This document shows positions 53,785-62,086 of a stretch of DNA of 64,000 nucleotides, piece after piece. Below the pieces are notes generated by a model. The model searched no databases and was not told the DNA's origin. It saw only the letters and a list, made by a program, of their open reading frames with translations. Within the stretch, counting starts at the first letter, position 1, and each line of letters begins with the position of its first letter. Made by a program: the position numbers and the translations under genes. Source of the DNA: Thiohalorhabdus sp. Cl-TMA (GTDB taxonomy: Bacteria > Pseudomonadota > Gammaproteobacteria > Thiohalorhabdales > Thiohalorhabdaceae); the NCBI RefSeq assembly GCF_041821045.1, contig NZ_JBGUAW010000005.1, positions 186,001 to 250,000 of the forward strand. The letters are read 5' to 3'.

Positions 53785-55482
53785 GTGAGCTGCGCGCCAA
53801 TCAATGCCCCTCTAGGGCCTGTCCCGGACCCCGTCGTAGCCGCAGATTCCAGCCTCCAAATCATCGGCTTCAATACCGGCGCCGAGGCCGTATTCGGCTG
53901 CCCGGCCCGGGAGGTGCTCGGCCGGGATCTGGTGTCGCTGTTCCCCGAGCGGTTTGTAAGCGTGCTGTATGACGGCCTGGGGGAGCTTCGCGAGGAAGCC
54001 CCCGAGACTGGCCGGGTCAGCCGCAGGCTCAATCTGTTCGGAGTCCGTCAGGACGGGGAGGAGGTGGCCCTGGATGCCACCCTCTGCATGCTGCAGAGCG
54101 GCCGGGCGGAAAGCAGCGTCGTGCTCGTCCTGCGCAGCCATTCCATGGCCGCCGAGCAGGGTCCGCAACCGGATCAGGGAAAAACGGACGGCCTGACGGC
54201 CCTGCCGAACCGGATTCTGTTTCCCGAGCTCGTGGATCAGAGCCTCAAGCGCCTCGAGCACCACGGCCGCAACGCCGCGGTCATCCTCATCGATCTCAAT
54301 CGTTTCCGTCTTATCAACAGCTCCCTGGGACAGGCGGGCGGGGACAGGCTGCTGACCCAGGTGGGACGGCGTCTACAATCCCACCTGCGCCCGGGGGATA
54401 CCGTGGGCCGCCAGGGGGGTGACCAGTTCGCGGTATTCCTCAACGATCTCGGCGAGGTGGAGCACATTCCCCCCCTGGTGGCCCGGTTGATGGATTCCTT
54501 TTCCGATCCCTTCCAGGTCCAGGGCTATGAGCTGTTCGTCACCGCTTCGGCGGGAGTGAGCGTCTTTCCCGACGACGGAACAACCTCTGAGGACCTGCTC
54601 CAGCGGGCGGACATGGCCCGAACCCGGGCGGAGGATACCGTTCAGAACAATTGGGCCTTCTTCGCCCCGGACCTGGACACCAAGGCATGGGAGCGCCTGG
54701 AGCTGGAGGCCAGGCTCAGCCGCGCCCTGGAGCGCCAGGAGTTCCATCTCGTCTATCAGCCCATCGTCGATCTCGCCTCTCACCGCATGATCGGCGTGGA
54801 GGCCCTGCTCCGCTGGGCCCATCCGGAGCTGGGTCCGGTGAGTCCTGGGGTCTTCATCCCCCTGCTGGAGGAAACGGGAATGATCGTCGCGGTGGGGCAG
54901 TGGGTTCTCCAGGAGGCCTGCCAACAGCTGCGCGCTTGGCAGGACGCCGGCGTGGGGCCGTTGGATCTCAGCATCAATCTGTCCCCTCGGCAGTTCGCCG
55001 ACCGCCAGCTGGAGAGCATCCTCGAGGGGGCCCTGCGAGAGAGCGGCGTGGGGCCCGGGCAGATCCGGCTGGAGATCACGGAGAGCCTGTTCCTGCGCGA
55101 CCTGCCCGAGGCCTCCGAGATCCTGAGCCGGTTGAACGACCGGGGCTTCCGGCTGGCGCTGGATGATTTCGGTACCGGGTTCAGCGCCCTCAATTACCTG
55201 CGCCGTCTCCCCTTTCACAGCCTGAAGATCGATCGATCCTTCCTTGCCGATATCCCCCGCGTAGTGGAAGATACCGCCCTGGTGCGCGGCATCATCCATC
55301 TGGCCGATACCCTCAGGATCCGAACCGTCGCGGAGGGCGTGGAGCGCTCCGAACAGGCGGAATTCCTGCGGTGGCTGGGCTGCCCGGAGGCACAGGGGTT
55401 TGGCTTCAGTCCTCCGGTGTCGGCCGAAGACATTTCCCGTCTGGCCTGGCAAGGGGGATTTTTGTCCCTCGCACCCGAGTAG
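53785..55482 (+). CDS. PAS-GGDEF-EAL cyclic-di-GMP protein (565 aa)
   Basis: GTG at 53785 has GGAGG six bases upstream, which is better than an in-frame TTG at 53734. A PAS domain (about 10-120: VVAADSSLQIIGFNTGAEAVF) is followed by GGDEF (about 140-295) whose signature is degenerate (RQGGDQFAVF, Gln in place of Glu). The EAL domain (about 310-560) is intact: EALLRW, SINLSPRQF, EITES, DDFGTGFSALNYL, LKIDRSF and AEGVE. It probably hydrolyses c-di-GMP, with the GGDEF domain regulatory. The sigma-28-like promoter upstream suggests a link to motility or biofilm switching. Confidence 0.93.
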   Translation: MSCAPINAPLGPVPDPVVAADSSLQIIGFNTGAEAVFGCPAREVLGRDLVSLFPERFVSVLYDGLGELREEAPETGRVSRRLNLFGVRQDGEEVALDATLCMLQSGRAESSVVLVLRSHSMAAEQGPQPDQGKTDGLTALPNRILFPELVDQSLKRLEHHGRNAAVILIDLNRFRLINSSLGQAGGDRLLTQVGRRLQSHLRPGDTVGRQGGDQFAVFLNDLGEVEHIPPLVARLMDSFSDPFQVQGYELFVTASAGVSVFPDDGTTSEDLLQRADMARTRAEDTVQNNWAFFAPDLDTKAWERLELEARLSRALERQEFHLVYQPIVDLASHRMIGVEALLRWAHPELGPVSPGVFIPLLEETGMIVAVGQWVLQEACQQLRAWQDAGVGPLDLSINLSPRQFADRQLESILEGALRESGVGPGQIRLEITESLFLRDLPEASEILSRLNDRGFRLALDDFGTGFSALNYLRRLPFHSLKIDRSFLADIPRVVEDTALVRGIIHLADTLRIRTVAEGVERSEQAEFLRWLGCPEAQGFGFSPPVSAEDISRLAWQGGFLSLAPE

Positions 55483-55583
55483 GGTCCCGGCAGCCTCGGA
55501 CCAGGCGGGCCCGTTTCCAACCAACCGATCCGCCCCTGTCCCTCGGGAACCGATCGGAGGGGGCTCGGATTCAGGAGGAGGGG

Positions 55584-56792
55584 GTGGAAAAACGCCACCT
55601 GGTCCGGCAGTCGATTCTGAATGCACAACGGGGGTTGGCCGGCTATGACCTCCAGGTGTGGGAAAAGGATGGCCGGGAAGGCGCTCACAGGCATCCCACG
55701 GCGGAGAGCGCCCGGCTCCTGATCAACCTGATCAACTCCTCGGATCTGGCGAAGCTCGTGGAAAGCCAGCCGGTATTCCTGAGCTTCCCGGGGGCTTTTC
55801 TCTTTCACGACTACGAGGAAATGCTCCCGCCGGGCCGGATCATCCTCATGGCACCGCAGACCGCGGAGGATACGGGGCTGGTGGAGGCCATACGGGCGCG
55901 TCGGGCGGAGGGAGTCCGGGTGGGCTTCGATATCGACGCCGCGGGCCCGGCGCCGCCGTCCGAGGTGGTTGCCGAGCTGGACTTCCTGCGCTTCGATCTC
56001 GCCCGGCTCGGGGAAGGGGACGGCCTATCGGCCGCCACCGAGCCGTTCCGGGCCACGCCGGTGCCGTGGATCGCCCGCAACGTTCACAGCCATTCGGACT
56101 TCGAGCGGTGTCTGGAGCTGGGGTTCGGCCTGTTCACCGGCCAGTTCTTCACCCAGCCGCTGCTATTCAGCAAGGACGGGCTGAGCGCCCGTCAGATGGC
56201 GCTGGTGGAGGTGTTCCAGCAGCTCAGCGCCGGCGCCGAGTTTCCGGAGATCGAGGCCACCTTCAAGGCCTATCCCGACCTGAGCTTCCAGCTTCTGGAG
56301 CTGCTCAATTCCGCCGCCATGCGGCGGAAGGAGCCCATCTATTCCATTCGGCAGTCCCTGGTCCTGCTTGGACAGAACAACCTGCGGAAGTGGGTGGCTC
56401 TGCTCCTGTTCACCGGCGGGGATGGCGAGGGGCCCAACCCGCTCTATGAGGAGGCGGTCATCCGGGGCCGGATCATGGAGATGGCCGCCTCCCGTATCCA
56501 GGACAGCGACGCCTTTACCGGGGGCGCCTTCCTCACCGGCATTTTTTCCGTCATCCAGGCCCTCCTCATGCGGCCGCTCCGGCAGATCGCCCAGGACCTT
56601 CAGCTGGATCGCGGCATCGCCCTGGCCCTCGTGGAGCGGAAAGGCGTGCTCGGCCACCTGCTGGACACGGTGGCGAAATTGCGGGAGGAAAAGGCGCCCG
56701 AACCGAAGCTGGCCGTTGGCGGTATAACCTTCCGAGATCAAGATTGGTTCAGTTTTGAGGAGCAAGCCAGCCTGGAGTACGGCATAGGTTAA
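55584..56792 (+). CDS. EAL-HDOD (YuxH-type) signalling protein (402 aa)
   Basis: GTG at 55584 has AGGAGG five to seven bases upstream. The N-terminal ~200 residues correspond to a divergent EAL domain: LRQS-type start VRQSILNAQRGLAGYDLQVW, FHDYEEMLPPGRIILM, FDLARLGEGD and FTGQFFTQP, in which catalytic EAL residues are not recognisable. The C-terminal HDOD domain contains YPDLSFQLLELLNSAAM, SIRQSLVLLGQNNLRKWVAL and GAFLTGIFSVIQALL. YuxH-family proteins often act as c-di-GMP or partner-binding regulators. It follows the GGDEF-EAL gene by 101 bases and ends at a strong terminator. Confidence 0.88.
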   Translation: MEKRHLVRQSILNAQRGLAGYDLQVWEKDGREGAHRHPTAESARLLINLINSSDLAKLVESQPVFLSFPGAFLFHDYEEMLPPGRIILMAPQTAEDTGLVEAIRARRAEGVRVGFDIDAAGPAPPSEVVAELDFLRFDLARLGEGDGLSAATEPFRATPVPWIARNVHSHSDFERCLELGFGLFTGQFFTQPLLFSKDGLSARQMALVEVFQQLSAGAEFPEIEATFKAYPDLSFQLLELLNSAAMRRKEPIYSIRQSLVLLGQNNLRKWVALLLFTGGDGEGPNPLYEEAVIRGRIMEMAASRIQDSDAFTGGAFLTGIFSVIQALLMRPLRQIAQDLQLDRGIALALVERKGVLGHLLDTVAKLREEKAPEPKLAVGGITFRDQDWFSFEEQASLEYGIG

Positions 56793-56821
56793 ATCGTCTT
56801 ACAGAACGTCTCCTTCCCTTC

Positions 56822-56851
56822 GCCCCGCGGCCGTGTCGCGGGGCTTTTTTT
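56822..56851 (+). terminator. Intrinsic terminator
   Basis: Arms GCCCCGCG and CGCGGGGC around a seven-base loop are followed by seven T (56845-56851). It ends the EAL-HDOD transcript and begins an AT-rich intergenic region. Confidence 0.9.
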
Positions 56852-56950
56852 GTTCTATTTTTATTATTCTTGTTCATAAAAATTAGGGAACCTCCCTACA
56901 TGACTTACCCCATCCATTTTTTAATGAAAAAATAGTAAAACAAAATACTT

Positions 56951-57014
56951 GTAGAGGCCTGTAAAACAGCCTGACAGATGTGAATTTTGTTTTGTTTTTT
57001 GGCAGCAGACGTAC
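56951..57014 (+). promoter_or_regulatory. Candidate PEP-CTERM-box / sigma-54 region
   Basis: In the strongly AT-rich space before the sugar-transferase gene, CTGTAAAACAGCCTGACAG (56959-56977) has the GTAAA-N6/7-GACA pattern I recall for PrsR-associated boxes. About 20 bases downstream lies TTGGCA (56999-57004), a good -24 half-site, but the -12 position reads ACT instead of GC, so the promoter match is incomplete. The prsK-prsR genes nearby make PrsR with RpoN the likely regulator; this is inference. Confidence 0.4.
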
Positions 57015-57143
57015 TAATAATCGTGAAAGGGGGGATAAAAAATGGCACCGGACATGGGGAGCGCCGAAAGCGCATTCCTGTGCAATTTTGTCCGGTCAAC
57101 GAACATCGCGCGGGCGCCGCGGCGCCGAATAGAGGAGAAGGAG

Positions 57144-58541
57144 ATGCGGACCATCCCCCTGTTTCAGCACCACATCAAGACAGGGTTCCTGGTCTTGGGG
57201 CTGGTGGAGCTGATGGTCCTCGTGGTTTCCGTGGCTACCGCGGCCTATGCCCGATTCCAATGGGATGCCCTGGCGGTGGCCGAGAATGCCGGTCCTCTGC
57301 TGCCCAAGGCCCTGTTCGCCGCCCTGGTGCTGCAGGTGAGCATGGTGGCCACCGGGCTGTACCAGCGGCATCTCCGGGACGGTTACGGAGGCATCAGCCG
57401 ACGTCTGCTGATCGCCTTCATGATCAGCCTCATCTTCCTGACCATGGCGTTCTATTCCCTCCCCGAGCTGTACCTCGGTCGGGGCATTCTCGGTATCTCC
57501 CTGGTGATTGCCTTCCCTTCCCTGCTCGCGACACGGGTGATCTTCTTCTCCCTGATGCGAACCCAGGGAATCCGGCGCCGGGTCCTGGTGCTCGGAGCCG
57601 GGCAGGCGGCGGAGGTACTGAGCCGCTTCCGTCGGGAAACCGATCGGCTGGGGAAGGATATCGTCGGCTATGTCCCCATGGGTGAGGAGGCACCCCGGGT
57701 AGAGGCGGACCAGCTGGTCGAGCTTCCCAATGGACTGTCTCCCTACGCCCTGCGGAACGTGGACGAGATCGTGGTGGCTGTCGATGAGCGCCGCAATGTC
57801 CTGCCGGTTCGCGAGCTCCTCGAATGCCGGATCCGCGGCATCGAGGTGGTGGACCTGCTGACCTTCCTCGAACGGGAAACGGGCAAGGTGAAGGTGGATT
57901 TGGCGCAGCCCAGCTGGTTCACCTATTCCCCCGGCTTCTTCTACCGGGGGCTTTTCCATCGCTTCTTCAAGCGCGCCATCGACCTGGTGGGAGCGCTGAC
58001 CTTCCTGGTGCTGGCCGCGCCGGTCATGGCGATCACCGCCCTGGCCATCTGGCTGGAGGACCGGGGGCCGATCTTCTACCGGCAGACCCGGGCCGGGGAG
58101 GACGGCCGGCCCTTCCGCCTGATCAAGTTCCGCAGCATGCGGACCGATGCTGAGAAGCTAGGGGTTCCGCAATGGGCCGCCGAGAACGACCCCCGCGTGA
58201 CCCGGGTCGGCGCGGTCATCCGGAAATATCGGATCGATGAGCTGCCCCAGGTGCTCAACATCCTGCGGGGGGACATGAGCTTCGTCGGTCCCCGGCCGGA
58301 GCGTCCGGAATTCGAGGAGGACCTGCTGGAGAAGCTCCCCTACTACGCGGAACGGCACCGGGTGAAGCCCGGACTCACCGGCTGGGCGCAGATCTGCTAC
58401 CCCTACGGCGCTTCCCGGGAGGATGCCCTGGAGAAGCTCCAGTATGACCTCTATTACGTCAAGAATTTCAGCCTGTTCCTGGATTTGATGATCCTCATTC
58501 ACACCGCGGAGGTGGTCCTTTGGGGCAAGGGGGCGAGATGA
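57144..58541 (+). CDS. EpsB-type undecaprenyl-phosphate sugar transferase, PEP-CTERM system associated (465 aa)
   Basis: ATG at 57144 has AGAGGAG and AAGGAG upstream; an earlier ATG (57042) would add 34 residues without family likeness. Four to five transmembrane helices lie in the first ~150 residues, followed by a nucleotide-binding-like domain (RRVLVLGAGQAAEVLSRF). The C-terminal bacterial sugar transferase domain starts at the helix LVGALTFLVLAAPVMAITAL and has RQTRAGEDGRPFRLIKFRSM, RKYRIDELPQVLNILRGDM, SFVGPRPERPEF and KPGLTGWAQICYPYG. It transfers the first sugar phosphate onto undecaprenyl phosphate in exopolysaccharide synthesis. It heads the prsK-prsR-prsT cluster. Confidence 0.93.
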   Translation: MRTIPLFQHHIKTGFLVLGLVELMVLVVSVATAAYARFQWDALAVAENAGPLLPKALFAALVLQVSMVATGLYQRHLRDGYGGISRRLLIAFMISLIFLTMAFYSLPELYLGRGILGISLVIAFPSLLATRVIFFSLMRTQGIRRRVLVLGAGQAAEVLSRFRRETDRLGKDIVGYVPMGEEAPRVEADQLVELPNGLSPYALRNVDEIVVAVDERRNVLPVRELLECRIRGIEVVDLLTFLERETGKVKVDLAQPSWFTYSPGFFYRGLFHRFFKRAIDLVGALTFLVLAAPVMAITALAIWLEDRGPIFYRQTRAGEDGRPFRLIKFRSMRTDAEKLGVPQWAAENDPRVTRVGAVIRKYRIDELPQVLNILRGDMSFVGPRPERPEFEEDLLEKLPYYAERHRVKPGLTGWAQICYPYGASREDALEKLQYDLYYVKNFSLFLDLMILIHTAEVVLWGKGAR

Positions 58542-58577
58542 GGCTACTGGATCACCGCAGCACCGGGGCTTTCCGGC

Positions 58578-60668
58578 ATGGCTAGTATCGCGGCCCTGAG
58601 CTATCTGACGGGCGCGGCGGCCTTCCTGGCCCTGACCGTGGTCCTGGCCATCGGCTGGCGGGGGCGCCCAGCCGGGACCCTGCTGTTGACCGCCTCCGCG
58701 GGCAATACCCTGTGGGCCGCCCTCATGGCCTGGTCCGCCTGGGAGGCTTCGGCCGGGCCGGCCGCCGTGGTATTCGCCGACTCCCTGCGTTACGGCCTCT
58801 GGTTCGCCTTTCTGGTGGGGCTCCTGAAGGGGGTCGCGGGGGTCCGCCTGTTTCGGGGGCTGGCGATCGCGGCCGCCGGCCTGCCTCTGCTTCATCTCGC
58901 CGGCGGGGCCTGGGGACCCTGGCTCTGGCAGTGGGCCGGGATGGAGGCCTTTTCCAGCCTGTCCCTGCTGACCGGCATCCTGCTGGCGGTGTTCGGCCTG
59001 CTGCTGATCGAGCAGATCCTGCGCAATACGGGAACGGATAGCCGCTGGGCGGTGAAGTACCTCTGCCTGGGTGTGGGGGCCATTTTCGCCTACGACTTCT
59101 TCCTGTTCGCCGATGGCCTCCTGGTCCAGCACACGGACCTGGACCTCTGGGCCGCGCGCGGGGGCGTGAACGCACTGGTGGTGCCCCTGGTGGCGGTTTC
59201 CGCGGCCCGCAACCCAGACTGGTCCCTGGATGTGTACGTTTCGCGCCGCATGGTCCTGCATACCGCGACGCTGGTGGGGGCCGGGCTCTATATGCTGGTC
59301 ATGGCCGGCGTCGGCTATTCCATCCGGGTCTACGGCGGCATGTGGAGCGGGACCGTCCAGGCGGTTTTCCTGTTCGGGGGCGGGATCCTGCTGGCGACCC
59401 TGCTGTTCTCCGGCCAGCTTCGGGCTCAGGCGCGGGTATTCCTCAGCAAGCACTTCTTCAACTACAAGTACGACTACCGCGAGGAGTGGCTGCGCTTCGC
59501 CGCCACGCTTTCCGACGAGGACAACGGGCCCCTGAAGGAGCGGGTGATCCGGGCCCTGGCCAAGATCGTCGAGAGTCGCGGTGGGGTGCTCTGGCAGCGC
59601 GACGAGGAGGAGGGGTTCCGGGCCACCGCCGCCTGGCACGTGGCTCGCCCGGACACGGATCCCGTCCCCTACGAGGATCCCTTGCCGCGTTTCCTCCAGG
59701 AATCCGGCTGGGTGCTGGAGGTGGGCGAGTGGCAGCGGCGCCCCGAGCAGTACCGCGAGATCGCCGTGCCGGAATGGTTTCGCGCCCTGCCGGAGGCTTG
59801 GCTCCTGGTGCCGCTCGTTTATCGGGAGTCCCTGATCGGGTTCGTGGCCCTGAGCGAGCCGCGGGCAGGCACCCGGACACTGAACTGGGAGGACTACGAC
59901 CTTATCAAGACCGCCGGCCGCCAAGCGGCCAGCTACATCGCCCAGGAGGAGGCGGCGGAAGCCCTGGGGGAGGCACAGCAGTTCGAGACCTACCACCGGC
60001 TCTCCGCCTTCGTGCTGCACGACCTGAAGAACGTCATGGGGCAGCTCTCCCTGCTGGCCCAGAACGCCTCCAAGCACAAGCACAACCCGGAGTTCGTCGA
60101 TGACGCCGTCATGACCATCGAGCACTCCGTGGAGCGCATGCAGCGCCTTATGGAGCAGCTCCGGGGGGGCCGCAACCTGAATCAGCCCGTGGCCCTTGAC
60201 GTGGCCGAATGCGCTCGGGAGGCGGTACGGGCCCATGCCGACCGGCGGCCCGTGCCCGTGCTGGACGAGCGCCCGGGCGGCGAGGGGCGGGTGGTGGCGG
60301 ATCGGGGTCGCCTGGTGGCGGTCATCGGGCACATCGTCCAGAACGCCCAGGACGCCGCGGATGACCAGGGTACCGTCACCGTTCGTTTGGATAAGGACAA
60401 GGAAGATCTGGTGTTGGACATAGAGGACGATGGAACCGGCATGGATTCCGACTTTATCCGGAACCGCCTCTTCAAGCCTTTCGATACCAGCAAGGGGAGC
60501 ACCGGAATGGGTATCGGGGCCTACGAGGCCCGGGAGTTCGTACGGGACCTCGGGGGCGAGGTGGAAGTGGCCAGCGCCCCCGGCATGGGAACCCGCTTCC
60601 GGTTCCGGTTCCCCGGACAGGCATTGATCGCGGAATCCAGAGAAATGGCCAGGGAGGTGGGCCGATGA
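58578..60668 (+). CDS. prsK: XrtA/PEP-CTERM system sensor histidine kinase PrsK (696 aa)
   Basis: The first ~270 residues contain many transmembrane helices (ALSYLTGAAAFLALTVVLAI onward) followed by FLSKHFFNYKYDYREEWLRF, a very typical PrsK junction. A GAF-like domain (about 300-455) ends LIKTAGRQAASYIAQEEA. The kinase core has LSAFVLHDLKNVMGQLSLL (phospho-acceptor His), VIGHIVQNAQDAADDQG (N-box), DDGTGM and STGMGIGAYEAREFV. It is membrane-bound and should phosphorylate PrsR, whose gene overlaps its stop by four bases. The system controls exopolysaccharide and PEP-CTERM protein genes. Confidence 0.95.
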   Translation: MASIAALSYLTGAAAFLALTVVLAIGWRGRPAGTLLLTASAGNTLWAALMAWSAWEASAGPAAVVFADSLRYGLWFAFLVGLLKGVAGVRLFRGLAIAAAGLPLLHLAGGAWGPWLWQWAGMEAFSSLSLLTGILLAVFGLLLIEQILRNTGTDSRWAVKYLCLGVGAIFAYDFFLFADGLLVQHTDLDLWAARGGVNALVVPLVAVSAARNPDWSLDVYVSRRMVLHTATLVGAGLYMLVMAGVGYSIRVYGGMWSGTVQAVFLFGGGILLATLLFSGQLRAQARVFLSKHFFNYKYDYREEWLRFAATLSDEDNGPLKERVIRALAKIVESRGGVLWQRDEEEGFRATAAWHVARPDTDPVPYEDPLPRFLQESGWVLEVGEWQRRPEQYREIAVPEWFRALPEAWLLVPLVYRESLIGFVALSEPRAGTRTLNWEDYDLIKTAGRQAASYIAQEEAAEALGEAQQFETYHRLSAFVLHDLKNVMGQLSLLAQNASKHKHNPEFVDDAVMTIEHSVERMQRLMEQLRGGRNLNQPVALDVAECAREAVRAHADRRPVPVLDERPGGEGRVVADRGRLVAVIGHIVQNAQDAADDQGTVTVRLDKDKEDLVLDIEDDGTGMDSDFIRNRLFKPFDTSKGSTGMGIGAYEAREFVRDLGGEVEVASAPGMGTRFRFRFPGQALIAESREMAREVGR

Positions 60669-62041
60669 GTGGCAAGGAGCGCCGACTATTAGTGGTGGAA
60701 GACGATCCCGGCGTCCAGCGGCAGCTGCGCTGGTCCTTCGATGAGGTGGAGCCGCTCATCGCCGAGGACCGCCAGAGCGCCCTTGCCCAGCTCCGCAGGT
60801 ACGAGCCCCAGGTGGTGAGCCTGGACCTGGGCCTGCCCCCCGATCCGGGCGGGGTGGAGGAGGGTCTGCGCGCCCTGCGCGAGATCCTGGCCCTGGATCC
60901 CCGGACCAAGGTGGTGGTCATCACCGGCAACAACGACCGGGAGAACGCCGTGCGGGCCATTGCGATGGGGGCCTATGACTTCTACGAGAAGCCCCTGGAC
61001 CCGGAGCTGCTCGGTGTCATCGTCGATCGCGCCTTCAAGGTCTACGAGCTGGAGGAGGAGAACCGGAAGCTGAGCCGCAGCCGCCACGATACCCCCCTGG
61101 CCGGGGTGGTGGCCGCCAGCCCGCAGATGGAGCATGTCTGCCAGATGATCGAGAAGGTGGCCCCCTCCGAGGCGACGGTCTGCCTCCTCGGGGAGAGCGG
61201 GACCGGCAAGGAGCTGCTGGCTCGGGGCCTCCACCAGCTCAGCGCCCGGGCGGACAACCGCTTCGTGGCCATAAACTGCGCCGCCATCCCGGAGAATCTC
61301 CTGGAGAGCGAGCTGTTCGGTTACGAGAAGGGCGCCTTCACAGGCGCCAACCGGCAGACCCGGGGCAAGATCGAGCACGCCCACGGCGGGACCCTGTTCC
61401 TGGACGAGGTGGGGGATCTGCCCCTCGCCCTCCAGGCCAAGCTGCTGCGCTTCCTCCAGGAGCGAGTGGTGGAGCGCGTGGGCGGCCGCGAGGAGATACC
61501 GGTGGATCTCCGCGTCATCTGCGCCACCAATCAGGATCTGGAGGAGCAGCTCGCCCGGGGCGATTTCCGCGAGGATCTCTATTACCGCATCACGGAGGTG
61601 ACCATCCGCATTCCGGCCCTGCGGTCTCGGGAGGGCGATGCCGCGGTGATCGCCCGCTCCCTTTTGGAGCACACCGCCCGGGAGCAGTCCCGCCCCGTGC
61701 CGCGCCTGACCCAGGAGGCGGTACACGCCATCGAGGCCCACAGCTGGCCGGGAAACGTCCGGGAGCTGGAGAACCGGATCAAGCGCGCCACCATCATGTG
61801 CGAGGGTGGCCGGATCACCCCCGAGGATCTGGAGCTGGATTCCCCGGAGACCGAGCCGCTCCCCTTCAATCTGCGCCAGATCCGCGAGAAGGCCGAGCGG
61901 ACCGCCCTCCATCGGGCCCTGAACCACACCAACAACAACCTCTCGCGGGCGGCGGAGGTGCTCGGGGTCACGCGCCCCACCCTCTACGCCCTGCTGGACA
62001 AGCACCAGATGCGCAGCGGGCGGGCCAGCAAGAACGCCTGA
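60665..62041 (+). CDS. prsR: Sigma-54-dependent response regulator PrsR (458 aa)
   Basis: An N-terminal receiver domain (LLVVEDDPGVQRQL, phospho-acceptor Asp in VSLDLGLPP, Lys in YEKPLDPELL) is followed by a sigma-54 AAA+ domain with GESGTGKELLARGLH, the RpoN-contact loop GAFTGA, LFLDEVGDLPLALQAKLLR, and a C-terminal Fis-type helix-turn-helix (NNNLSRAAEVLGVTRPTLYALL). The PEP-CTERM-box regulators of this type carry this exact receiver/output arrangement next to prsK. The overlap with prsK (ATGA) shows coupling. It would act at enhancer sites with RpoN. Confidence 0.96.
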   Translation: MSGKERRLLVVEDDPGVQRQLRWSFDEVEPLIAEDRQSALAQLRRYEPQVVSLDLGLPPDPGGVEEGLRALREILALDPRTKVVVITGNNDRENAVRAIAMGAYDFYEKPLDPELLGVIVDRAFKVYELEEENRKLSRSRHDTPLAGVVAASPQMEHVCQMIEKVAPSEATVCLLGESGTGKELLARGLHQLSARADNRFVAINCAAIPENLLESELFGYEKGAFTGANRQTRGKIEHAHGGTLFLDEVGDLPLALQAKLLRFLQERVVERVGGREEIPVDLRVICATNQDLEEQLARGDFREDLYYRITEVTIRIPALRSREGDAAVIARSLLEHTAREQSRPVPRLTQEAVHAIEAHSWPGNVRELENRIKRATIMCEGGRITPEDLELDSPETEPLPFNLRQIREKAERTALHRALNHTNNNLSRAAEVLGVTRPTLYALLDKHQMRSGRASKNA

Positions 62042-62086
62042 TGCCGCGATAACAGAAAGCATTCGCCATCCAGGGGAGCGGAGGCT

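Noticed and set aside
57042-57143. Earlier ATG for the sugar transferase
   Set aside because: Adds 34 residues without family likeness; the ATG at 57144 has a much better ribosome binding site and the normal N-terminus.
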